Of a DNA stretch of 64,000 bases, positions 39,031 to 50,421 are shown piece by piece. Source of the DNA: Motacilla alba alba (lineage: Eukaryota > Chordata > Aves > Passeriformes > Motacillidae); assembly GCF_015832195.1 (NCBI RefSeq), contig NC_052046.1:45394473-45458472 (forward strand), in the 5' to 3' direction. Under the pieces are notes generated by a model. That model saw only the letters and a list, made by a program, of their open reading frames with translations, did no database searches and was not told the origin of the DNA. A program made the translations under genes and the position numbers. Within the stretch, counting starts at the first letter, position 1, and every line of letters starts with the position of its first letter.

Positions 39031-41142
39031 CCTAGCTAATATGAAGTTGCACTGTTTTTCCCCCTTGGATGCTTTCTTTCAGGAGTTCTGTGCTCCAGCA
39101 CGTCCATATCTTAACATCTAATCTACCCAACAGCTTTTATAAAAAGCCAGATTTTGATGACAGTTTGAATAAATATGCAGACTTCAAAGCAAATCAAATA
39201 ACTTCAAGGCTCTTAGAGTTCTAAACAAAAAGTCAATGCTCTGCTACAAGTGTAGATCTTATGAGATTGCCTGTTTTTATCTTAAAAAGTTCTTCCTTGT
39301 AAGTCCTAGATAGGCATTAGAGGCACTAGTCCTGATCTTTGTCTCATTTTTATTTTCCAACTTCCAGTACCCTTTATCTCTTTTGATACCTCAGATCTTG
39401 TCAGTATGTTGGATTTATTACCAGAAAACAGGAAGTGAAACAACTTGACCTGAGCTTAAAGCAAGGAGATTAGTTAACTATTTAATGTATCCAAAAGGCT
39501 TCCAGGTAGCTTTAGGTCTTCAAAACTTTGCTTCTCCTATAAGTCCATTTTGCTAGACAGTTTTAGAAACATATATTACCTCTGTCTCACATTCTTGGCT
39601 TCATCCTTAGGCCAACTCTGCTAAGAGGTGGCACTGAGTTTTTATCTGGTGTTGCCTGAATGAGTGTAATTTAAAATGGATGCTGCAGATTGAATTCCTA
39701 TTCTCCATAGGAAGGTATAATCAAGTATCACTCCTGTGCTAAGCTGCTATGTTTTTCTGTTATATATATCTCTCGATAATGCTTATCCTTTCTTTATTTT
39801 GTGTGGAAAAATCCATCCAAGTAAGGCAAATGGACTGAGGAATTCAAATACATAAAATAATAGTGAAATATTGCTAATTATGAATAAACAAAGTCATCCA
39901 AGGCTAGGTGTTTTCCTACACTGTTTTTGGTGCAGATGTTTACGCATCATTGTAAACAAAATGTGTAATGTATGCAGACAGTTAATTTGTTTGATTGATG
40001 AAGTACTTAAACAAAATTCATGGTATTACTTAATGGAAGTTATAGATGCCATTTTTATGCATTATTTCAGCATTACTGATAGTGCTGGAATATAAATCTG
40101 TAGTCAATTGGCCATACAAGCATTTATTGAATTTTTCTTTGAGTAATTAAAGTATTCAAAAGCTTCTTTAAAAGGTAAATCCAGCAGTTTTCTGAAGTGT
40201 ATTTGCAGTGGAATGATAACTTTTTGAGATTAAAAGAAAAGAGAAAATTTTAGCTGGTAAACAGTAGCAAGGAAAGTAAGCTGCATAAAAGACATAAATT
40301 TTTACATGCATAATTATGTGTTGTGTTGAAATATATAGGGAGTTACAGGATTTTTTTTTTTCCCAACTAGACTAACTAGACTACCCAGACTTGGCATTTT
40401 AAACAGTTTTTCCTCATTTCAGTGCTTGAGGTAATTTTTATTAGTAATATGATTTACTGTTAGGAGTTACAATTATTTCAGATATGAAAAGACTTCCTTT
40501 CAGATCTGCCTATACTGGGGAGAAAATATCTCTAGAAATATCAGACAAGTCACAATGAAGGCAAGTGCAAAATTCTGATGTTTCTGCTCTGCAGATCTGT
40601 TCAGATGAGAGATCTTAACAAACTCTGTATTGAGAAACTCACCAAACTCCTTCCTCTTTGGTTCCAGTCTGCAGGGGATGGCAAGCTTCAGTCTTCTGGC
40701 ATTTCTGCCTGGGATCGCTGCTGCTCTGGCTAGGGGTCCTTGGCCACTTTTGGGCTTATCTTATGTTTCGTTTTAGAAAATCGGTCTTTTTCATTAAGCT
40801 AGTGCTTTTTTAGTGTGGTCCCCTGTAGCTAAATTCTCTGTTTCAATTGTGGGAACATTCCTGATATGGCTCAATTTCCCAGTGGGAAGAGGTGGGTGTA
40901 GGTTAGACTTATGTTGTGGTGGTGGTAAGAGCCATCAGTATTCACTTGCTGACATAAATACAGTTTCTGACAAAGCAAGCACTATATGCAGCAGTACTCT
41001 GCCGTGTTGTCTTTACTGTTCAGAAGAATTTTGGTATCAAAGAAGAGATCTGCTGGTGCACTGCATTCTTCTGTATGTGGCAAGATATATTTTCTGATCA
41101 AGAAGTTCCTTCCAGTTTATCTGACCTTTCCAACTTCTGCAT

Positions 41143-41213
41143 GTTTGTGTAATTTCATGCAGATTTGTGTAATTGTGTAATTTCATGCAATTTGTGTAAT
41201 TGTGTAATAATTG
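41143..41213. repeat. GTGTAATT / TTTCATGCA tandem repeat
   Basis: TTTGTGTAATT and TGTGTAATTTCATGCA alternate about three times with a period near 27 bases. Likely a slippage product. Confidence 0.8.
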
Positions 41214-42204
41214 ATCCTCATTACTCCCCAGGATATGCTGGCATCCCATCTGTTCCCTCTTGTCATGCTTTCTATTTTCACTTTTTGAAATTACTCTTTC
41301 TTACTAACTTCTACTCTCCACCTTCATGGGCTTTTTAGACAATGTTAGCAAACTGATGTTTTTCCTCAGGCAGTACTTCAACAGCTCTACTTTGCCCAAG
41401 AAATTAGCATTGACTGTTCTTGTTGGTCATTTGTCCGGTAGGTGTGCATTCAGACTTGTTCGCTAAAAAGAGATATTATATTCTCCACAAGATGTTACAC
41501 TGCACTGTTTATGGCACTACCTATGTGATACTAACAAATCAGCCAGCTTTTTTAATTTCATGAATGTTCAGCTTAAGAAATTGCCATTGGTGTAATTTTG
41601 TTTAACTGGATGTGTACAATACAGTTGTTGAGACCATGTGTTTCATCTTCAGGTATGTTGTACTCATCTTGTAGGAGTCCCACTGCATAATTTTGGGCAT
41701 ATATAGAACATGTGGGGAAAAAAAAAAGTGTGAATAAATGAAAGGGTATCAAACAAGCACAAGAGAATTATTATTTTTTTTACTGTACTGTGTACTGTGT
41801 ACTTTCCACAAATCTGCAGAAGAGTAAGACAGTCCCAAGAAAAGAGATAAGTGAAAAACTTAACTGTAAAAAAGGATAAATGAACAGAGAAAGTAGCATC
41901 TCTTGAAGGCTGAGTTACTCAAAATAATTTTGAATCATGCTATGTATTCGCCTCGGCACACATGCTGTATAACATATATCATATTATGCAGATTAGAAAT
42001 TGTGCTGAATTGTCTGTGTTTCCAGTCTCCCAGAGTTTATATTTTTGTGAAAAACTTTTGGAGGAGGTCAGGTACAGATTCTCTAATATTGATTCTACAG
42101 TAGGAATTGCTACCACTCTGTTCCTCCTCAAATTATGTTGTATGTGTGTAATATAAGTTTAATAATTAATATGGAGTAAGGCTGTGAAGTAATATATGTT
42201 TAAC

Positions 42205-42345
42205 AGGTCACAGAGATCATCTGGTCCAGTCCCTTGGTCTTCAAGCAGGATCTGTTTCAAGACTGAAAATCAAAGTTCCATCAGTTTGCACTGGATTAAC
42301 TTTACTTAAAAAGCTCCAAAACCTCAGGTTTTTGCAAGCAGAAGT
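42205..42345 (-). mobile_element. Faint CR1-like relic
   Basis: TCACAGAGATCATCTGGTCC followed by AGTCCCTTGG and TCAAGCAGGATCTG resembles the minus-strand CR1 3' end (block GACCATCTAGTCCAA and CTCAAGCAGGG). Similarity fades after about 60 bases. Confidence 0.4.
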
Positions 42346-45300
42346 GTTAGAAGGTGACAGACAGACGTGATAGAATGCCTATCACTGTGCAAAAGTAGTT
42401 TATATTAAGTAGCTCTTTATAAATAATTGAGATATAAACTTAAAGGGGCAGCTTTTTTGATAAATGGCTTGCATAGATAAATCCTTTACATAAAGATGAT
42501 TCTATTTTTCCTTTTAGTATTTACTGAAAGTGAAGTTCTGTTTCCAAATAACTGTGGACTTTTGGAAGGATAAGGCTGTCTGGTTTTGCTGTCTTGTATC
42601 AAAATGGATTTTGTAGAAACTTAGGCAAAAGTGAGGGTAAAAAGCAATAAAAACAGCTTGAGAAGAATATTCATTACTTTCATTTTAGCCTCAAATTTTA
42701 GTCTCAAACAGCAGTACTATTCAAGACTCCTAAAACAATAGGAAAACCTTTTGTGTCCCAATAATTGTTTTCACTGGTGGATAGTAGTTCACAGCATTTC
42801 CCCGTTGTACGCTATAATGATAAATACACTGTGAATAGTAAACTCAAATATTGTTTTCACTTAGAATTTTACATTTAGAGAAAAATGTGACTAACTTGTG
42901 AAGAAGAGAAATATTGCAGTTTAACCCAGCACTTAGATCTCAGTATTTGTAGCCCTGAAGCTTGATTTTTTTAAATAGTTTTTTTTTTTTTGAGAATAAT
43001 TGGAAATTAAAATGCCTTTTTGTTGAATTTTTCTTCAACATTTGAATTGATGAGTTACTTCAAAATTAATGATACTTAGGACTCAGTTTAGGAAGTCCTT
43101 CTAAGCTCCTGATGAGGAAAGTAAGATGTACTTTTTCTGTAGTGGGTAACAGGCACAGGCATGCAGATTCTTCAGGAAGATTGATTTTTCTAAGGGAAGT
43201 CATAAATACTAGGGAACCCTTTGTGTCAGACTGTTGTAGTTTACAGGATGCTCATCTCCCAGCAGGAAGAATTATAACTTGTAAAATATCACTGCAGTAT
43301 AAGGATTTTTCATGAGACAAGAGCCTCATACTTTTTATAGGTAGTGTTGTTACTGGGGCAGGGGCATGCAGAGGTCTGCTTTCTCTTGCTATATGAAATT
43401 GTCCTCTCCCAGTGTTTCAAGATTACACATTCAGAGTACTTGAAGCATAATGGCTCTAGAAACATTAATTTTGTTATATTGCACTGCAGAAGAAAATCTC
43501 TCTAATTCTTCATTCAGTGGAAGAGGTTCCTGCACTGAACATGGCAGGTTTCTGAGGGGAGCAGGTTACTTTCCCATGTCAAGTGATATGACAGGAATGC
43601 AGATGTGCTGAGTATCTGAACTGGTGTCAGCTCATATGATAGAAGTGAAGTCATCACATGAAGCAGGCAGCACAGCCTCAGGTCATTACAGGGTGTTAGT
43701 CCTGTGGCTTCAACTTCACTTGGTTAGTGTGAAATGGGTCTGGATGGACAAAGATTCTCAAACATGTACAAGGAGATTGTTCTCAACAAGTGAAAACCAG
43801 AAAGGATACATTACCACTCTTTTTTTTTTTTTTTTAGGAATGGCTCTAGCTTAGTGTGAATGAAATGCTCCCAGGCATCTTCATACTATCATAAACCAAA
43901 CTACTCTCTTCTGTAATGCCGTGAACAGTGCTGAGTATATCCATGCTAAAAAGTGTTCACCACAGTAGCTGTCAGTATTTGGATGTTTTCTTTAGAAATG
44001 TGGGGTTTTTGTAGGAGGGAAGGCTTTGGGCATAAGGTAAATGTAAACATCTGGGTACTCCTGAGTACTACTGAAAAGGAAATGATCTTTTTTGGTGTAA
44101 CAAAAGGGAAATTTCTCAGTAAAAATTCCTTCTGGGGTAATCCTGTAAAGTGGGATGTGTTGCTAGTTCAACTCTGATACTACCCACAAAGTACCCAAAA
44201 AAAGCAAAATTTCCAGTTTCTATAGAATTTGTATATGTGGAATCAGCATTTGTGGCATTTATGCACTTCAGAGATTAATGCAACACCAAGTTTTGTGTCC
44301 CTTTTCTGTAGAGGATTCACACTAAATTTTCATAATCTCTTCGTGTCACCTTACTGTCTGATAATAGTCTCATGTTTTCTTTGTATGCCAATTATTTCCA
44401 GTTTAAAAAGTCAGTTTTCCTAAGATACTTAGTCACCTACGTCTTACAACCATGGGTATAGCATTATAAGTGTTTTTTATTATAATGACTTAATTTCCTT
44501 GACTTCTTAATTTCCAAGATCTCCGGCTCTTATGGATTGTATTCTCTTCTCATTTAGTCATAACGTCCTTGACTGTGTATCATGAGCAGTGTCTAAGATT
44601 TTGTGCCAGCGTCACTAGGAACGATATTGTTCCTTAGAAGCTTTTGTAATAACTTCCCTCCAAACTGATAATTCCCCACTTGTACATAGCTTGTTATTGC
44701 TTCTCTGTTATCTAGTTCATACGCTTTTCATAATTCCAGTCTTACTCCTTATCTTCTCCAGGCTTATAGTATTTCTCAGAGCATCAAAACTGACCTGCTC
44801 AAATCTCTCTTCTTGCCCAGAAATTTAAATTAACTGTAGCTTAGTGTTGCATTTTATTTTAGTACATATTATTGAGACCATCCTAATGTGTCTATATTCA
44901 TCTGAATTTTTTTAAGCACTCAATTTTCTGCTGTTCAGCAAAACAGTATCATCTCAAACACAGTAGATTTACATATGTACTTCATATGGATGAAATGTCC
45001 CTTGAATTCACTGACAGCAGTGAATAAATCTTCATCTTTAGCAGAGCTAAACTCTAAAGAGCAGAGGGAAGAAAGACCAGAAGTTAATCCTGTTCATTTT
45101 ATTTTTACATTAATTAAAAGTCCAGTTTAGATAAAATGGTCAACAGTTTAGCACTCTCATGGATTTAAGAACAGCTCGAGTGGAGGATTTTTATGTCTTC
45201 TTTTTATGTCTCTCTGCTAAATGTTGTTAATGCTCAAAGAAAAATCATGTTAATTTAAAAAGCATCATTTGCATTCACTCTTTTAATATGTGATAGTCTT

Positions 45301-46214
45301 ACAACAATAAAGTTGGTAGGTTTGGGCTTTCGTGTATATGCCATAAGAACCTTTCTTTTTTATTACATCAGTAAATCACAGCGATTACAATGATTTCAGA
45401 GCTTGCAATGCAAATTACTTTGTGCTTGCCTATTAGCTATTGTATTTTTCTGCCACAATAATAAAACATTGCCTTTATTCTGATTTCTTTCTTATAATTT
45501 TTTTTTTAATTCCTGCTTGCAGTTCAGAGTTCCTCAGTGCATGATTAGATCATTAGTATTTCTTGCCAACTTTTAGTTTCAGCTGGCATGGAAAAAAGCA
45601 AGCAGAAGTCCATGCCAACTCTTGCATTATTTGTGCTTTAAGAACCATTCAGAAGACAGCAAACTATTCAGATAAGTCACAAAGTCATGCAATGCGAAAA
45701 GATAAAATGTTGGGCCTCCAGGTATTATATTGAATTGAAGACAAATTCTCCCATTCACTGCTTTCAGTGAACGTAAATTGGTTGTATTATGTCATACTAA
45801 ATGTTCATTTGGCAAAATATTCTCTCTCTGGGGTAATTGGTAGAAGAAGCTGAGGTCAGGGTATAGGACAGTAAGGAAATATTGTGATATATCTTCAGGT
45901 GGGGCTCCAGGAGTTCTAGATAGCAATGATTGGAATTTCCCTCTAAGCTGTTGCTTTGCTCTTTAAAGTGATCCAAAATTTTACTGTCAGCAGCTTGCTG
46001 TGCCAGTAAGATCTGTGTCTGAGTCTTAAATGCATCCTTTTAAGTGTCATAGTTCTTTATGTGAGAAGAGGTGTTACCATTCCTATCAAATTTTCTTATG
46101 GTGCTCACTTACTCTGACTCCATTGATCTCAGGGTTGACCCTCTTTGGATTTCTCTCTTTTGCCCTAGTTATTTGTTTTTTTAATGATCCAGATGTGTAA
46201 TTGTTAGTAGCCTT

Positions 46215-46248
46215 GGTTGTACTCACATGATGGTTGTACTCACATGAT
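46215..46248. repeat. Perfect 17-bp tandem duplication at a CR1 5' junction
   Basis: GGTTGTACTCACATGAT occurs at 46215-46231 and again, unchanged, at 46232-46248; a third partial GGTTGATGAT merges into the CR1 body. Confidence 0.92.
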
Positions 46249-46880
46249 GGTTGATGATAAACTCAACATGACCTGGCCATGAGCACTCCCAGCCCAGAAA
46301 GACGAACGTGTCCTGGGCTGCATCCAAAGCAACGTGGGCAGCAGGGGAGGGAGGGGATTCTGCCCCTCTGCTCTGCTCTGGTGAGAGCCCACCTGGAGTG
46401 CCAGTTCTGGTGCCTCCAACACGGGAAGGACATGGAACTGTTGGAGCAAGTTTCGAGAAGGACACAAAGTTGGTAAGAGGTACAAAGACAGGGTGAGGAA
46501 GTTCGGGCTGCTCACTCTAGAAAAGAGAAAGTTGCATGGAAACCTCACAGCAGCCTTCCACTATCTGGAGGCCTACAGGGAAGCCAGAGAGCAACTCTTC
46601 AGGGATTGTATTGATAGAACAAGAAGTAATGGGTACAAACTGGAAGAGGAAAAACTTAGGCTGCAGGTTAGGAAGAAATTCTTTCCTGGGAGGGTGGTGA
46701 GACATGAACAGGTTGTCCAAGACAGGTTGTGGATATCGCAACCCTGACACTGTTAAAGGCCAGATTGGATAATACTTTGAGCAAGCTGGTTTAGTGAAAG
46801 GTATCTCTCCCCATGGCAGAGGTGTTAGAACTAGATGATATTTAAGGTCCCTACCAACCCTTAATATTCTATAATTCTGC
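46249..46880 (+). mobile_element. CR1 LINE, 5'-truncated
   Basis: Begins at GGTTGATGATAAACTCAACA, runs through CGTGTCCTGGGCTGCATCC, CTCTGCTCTGCTCTGGTGAG, GGGCTGCTCACTCTAGAAAA, TTAGGAAGAAATTCTTTCCT and GGCCAGATTGGATAATACTT, and ends with ATTCTATAATTCTG (46866-46879). The reading frame is broken by indels and stops. The frame at 46493-46747 is a remnant of the CR1 protein C-terminus (it contains LLTLEKRKLHGNL), not a host gene. Confidence 0.93.
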
Positions 46881-49800
46881 GTTAGCAGTATCAGATAGGA
46901 TGATACTGACAAGGAGCCTGGCCACAGTCTTCAAGATGCTGGTGTGCTATGGACACAACCATGTAATGAAGCTTCTGATTCACTCTAGACTTGTCTTCAT
47001 GCTATTTGCTTTCTCTTTAACCACTGCTGAACCTCTGTGTGAGGCCTACACAGAATTTCGTACTGTGTGGACTAGTACTGTTCGGACAGAATCCTAACAG
47101 CTTACACAGTTTGACATTCTTCAGGCAGAGTTAGTATTGTGTTCCTCACATGTACTTTGCATTTATCTATACAGAATTTAATCTGGTATTTTACTGCCAT
47201 TTTATTGACATTCAAAATCATGAAAACTTTTGCAGGAAGGTTTACTCTTTCAATGCTGAATAATTTTAATTTTTAGTCAATAAATCTTGCCACTTCCTAA
47301 ATCCACCTCCTTTGCCAGATAATTTATGACTGCATTTTTCAATTCAGGCTCTCACACACATCCAATTTAACCATCCTTCCCTTTGCCTTCTGGGCTTGAC
47401 CATCTTGCTTAGAAATTTCAAAGCAAGGTTAGGATCAAATTGAATTGCTTTCATTTAGATGTTAATAAGCTGAATTGTAATAAGACATTTTTTCTTGCAA
47501 CATTAAGAACAAATTTCTGCACCAAGATTAAAACAGGCTATCTTCAGGAAGTGTTGATGCTTTCAGTGTCATGTTTGTTATGTTTTCTCCAAATCGGGAT
47601 CTATTAAAAGTTTTCAGTAACATTACTGAAAATGGATTAGTACAGTTTTGCATATGTGTGCTAGTACTGCATTACTGAGTTGATAGATTTTTTTTCATTG
47701 CTACTTTTAATTTGTTGTTGATTATCAAAAACAAAATCATTATTATAATGGAGTATATCTTCTCTCCATGGTTTCAGTGGAGCATATCAAATAAACCTAG
47801 GCCTCTGAAATTGGAGGGTGCAAAAAATGCATTATTTATGTCAAGAGAATATTTCTGTTAAATAAGAGCTGGTAATGAATCTTCTGTAAATCTGATTTTG
47901 TAATAAGTCAAGGGTTACAGAAGAATTTGCACAATTGGAGGACAGCATTTAGCTTTGCAGCAATATGCCATGTGTTGCAAATCTTTTGGATAAAATCCAT
48001 TTTTCTACTTTACATAAAACGTCCATGTACTTAACTATGAAAAATCATGTATTTTATGTAATGTGTAAACTTTAAATGTTAACAGTTGTAAATGGGTAAA
48101 GTTAATGGTTGTTTCATTTATACTCAAATAGCATTCTTCATTAGACAACTTAGAAGAGAAAGTTATGCAAAAGACCTCCCCATCTTTCTTTTGTTTTCAA
48201 CATTACCCATCTTCTTAATTTTCCTTTAAGGGGACTTTACTATGAAATTCTAGATGTAAAAATTATGCCTTCAGCTTTTTGTAGAAAAAGTGGACAGTAG
48301 AAAAGCATAGTCACCTTGCAGAACTGACAGCATACAATTTTAAGTAAAACAGACCAGGAAGGAAGTATAACTTATAACTGGAGAGCTGGAAATCTAGCCA
48401 GATCAGCTGTTCTTTTCTCATTATTCAAAATGTAAATTGTAGAGTGAGAAGAGAAAATTGTTTTTCCAAAGAGCAAATGCCATCACCCAGCTCTTTCCTT
48501 TCAATCGCTAATCCATCTGTCCTGCTAGCGATCATCTCTAATTCTCAAGAAAGCCATATTTCATTTTTTTCAGCACTGCTAGTTAAAACACTAATAGGCC
48601 TGATGATGTTGGTTCCTGTTCTCTGTGATTACAAGGAAATCAGCCAAACCCTCATGTCCCTGGTTCATCTCATCTCATCTCATCTCATCTCATCTTATGT
48701 AACAAACAAAACACCCACATTTCAAGACAGAACAAATGTTCTCAGAGAGCTTTGGGTAGGTTCTGTGAATAAGGGGTATATGAGTAATGTTGTAACTTTG
48801 TAGGGTTTTTTCACATTCATTTTTACTTCAATATAACAGAGGTACCTGTTTTATTAGAGGCAAATTTAACATAGCTTAAGGTATTTCTCAGAATATGTCT
48901 GTTACTTTTCTACATGTTATATGACTAACCTCAAAAAATTTAATCTGAATAATAGTAGCAGCCATGTTTGCTCAAGCAGAGGCATTTGAGGTCTGAATGA
49001 AATGGGAGGGGCAGCCCAGAAGTTCTACATTAAAGTTCTGTTTTTCTAAATGTGGCAATGTTATGTCTTGTAGATGCTAATGAATTTTACTTAGCTTTCG
49101 TAATTCTTATCTTAGGAGTTATTAGGAGTTAGTTAGGAGTTATTTTACATTTATTGCCCTATTCTTAATATTACTTCCAGTATCAAAACTTCTTGAAAGA
49201 ATTGAAGTAAAATGAGCTCAATGTTTTGAGTCAGATATACTGTGCAATCAGGACTTACCTCTCCTGATTTCTTCAGTGTATAAAAGACAAACTTCAATAC
49301 CCATCTCAGAAACTGATTACAGCTCAAGTTTAAAACACATTCTTGAACAACATTTTCTATCTAATTAGCACATTTTCCTTATGTATTAATTACAGACCAA
49401 TCTGTTTGCAGATAAAAAAACCAAAAACAACCTTTTCTCCTTCATCTGCCAGTCATGGGAAATAGTTCTCTGGAGTTAGTAGGTGTTAGCAAAGAGCAGC
49501 AGGTTTTAAATATATTTATGACATCAGTGTTTTACTAGTCCACATATTTTCCCATTTAAGAATAAAAACTCATCACATTAATAATGAGCTAAGTTGTCTT
49601 CTGAGGAGGAAACTGAGTTAAAGATAGTTTCATGATTTGCTTGTAGTTTAGTTGTCATCACAGAAAGTATAAAGGCCAGATATTTTGGATCCTAGACTTG
49701 TCAGCCACAAAATGTATCTCTTCACTATATCACAATTACTAATTTGACAGAAGTAGAATATCTTTTCTTGCTGCAGAAATAAACTGGAAATCACTATCAC

Positions 49801-50374
49801 AATCAATTGCTTAATTGACGTACTCTATTATATGTTTACCTTAAAAAATGTATATTCAAATGGTTTTATTTCAATTATTGAATTCTCTATCAACACGAAA
49901 AAAAAAGTTTTGTTGAGGCCATTCAATTTTGAAAGTTAGGCAGCACTAACTATTTGCATATATCAGTACATTTAGCTTTTTGCTCCATAGACACAAATAC
50001 AGGGTGCTCTTTAAAAAATTTTGAATGTTGCTAACTTTCCATTAAGGATCTGTGCTATTTGGGGTTTAGATAGAAGTGCAGTGGTTCATGCACAGCACCT
50101 ATGAACTCAGAAATATTACCCACAGACCTACGCCTATGCATTTCTCTTAGTTCTGCAGCTGGATGAAATTAAGATAAACCCAGGATAACTGACCTTCTCT
50201 TTAGACAGAGGACAATATTTGCTTACTGTGAACACTACTGAAACTCAGACCAAAACAGTGTAACTGTTTCCTACTGAATGCTTCAAAATTCTATGCCTAA
50301 AAATAACCATGATCTATAAGAATTGGTAATGATACCAGTACCAATGTGAGTCCTTTTTTTGAGTAGAAGCACTT
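46881..50374. other. Intronic sequence leading to the CHSY3 terminal exon
   Basis: AT-rich; no gene. Contains a (TCATC)6 microsatellite at 48665-48694 and three copies of TTAGGAGTTA-like units at 49112-49145. The 119-codon open frame at 48444-48803 spans the microsatellite and is not supported as coding. Confidence 0.6.
48665..48694. repeat. (TCATC)6 microsatellite
   Basis: Six perfect consecutive TCATC units. Confidence 0.95.
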
Positions 50375-50421
50375 CAAGTTAACGTCTCTTTCCCCCTACA
50401 CCCCTCTCTCTCTCTTTCCAG
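50375..50421 (+). other. Splice acceptor of the last CHSY3 exon
   Basis: A nearly pure pyrimidine tract (CTCTCTCTCTTTCC at about 50405-50419) leads into AG at 50420-50421. A plausible branch point, TTAAC, lies at 50379-50383, about 38 bases upstream. The reading frame of the CHSY3 homology begins immediately after the AG and similarity does not continue before it, so this acceptor decides the exon start. Confidence 0.9.

Larger units (their letters stand above)
39031..46214. other. Intronic sequence, no gene recognised
   Basis: AT-rich. Contains a GTGTAATT-based tandem repeat at 41143-41213, a GTACTGT repeat at about 41784-41803, a T run at about 43820-43837 and a possible CR1 relic at 42205. 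A GC-richer patch at 40650-40760 has no identity I can assign. The stretch 45540-45800 looks like typical conserved non-coding DNA, but this cannot be tested here. Confidence 0.55.
1..50421 (+). other. CHSY3: 3' part of a very long CHSY3 intron (inferred)
   Basis: No upstream CHSY3 exon (signal-anchor or first glycosyltransferase domain) could be recognised on the plus strand in these 50 kb, and no other gene is evident. The last intron of mammalian CHSY3 is known to be very long, so the whole left part of the window is most simply intron. This is inference from the position of the terminal exon; an unannotated non-coding transcript or a short alternative exon cannot be excluded. Confidence 0.75.

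Noticed and set aside
48444..48803. 119-codon frame crossing the TCATC microsatellite
   Set aside because: Includes a translated microsatellite (Ser/His/Leu/Ile repeat) and lacks similarity to known proteins.
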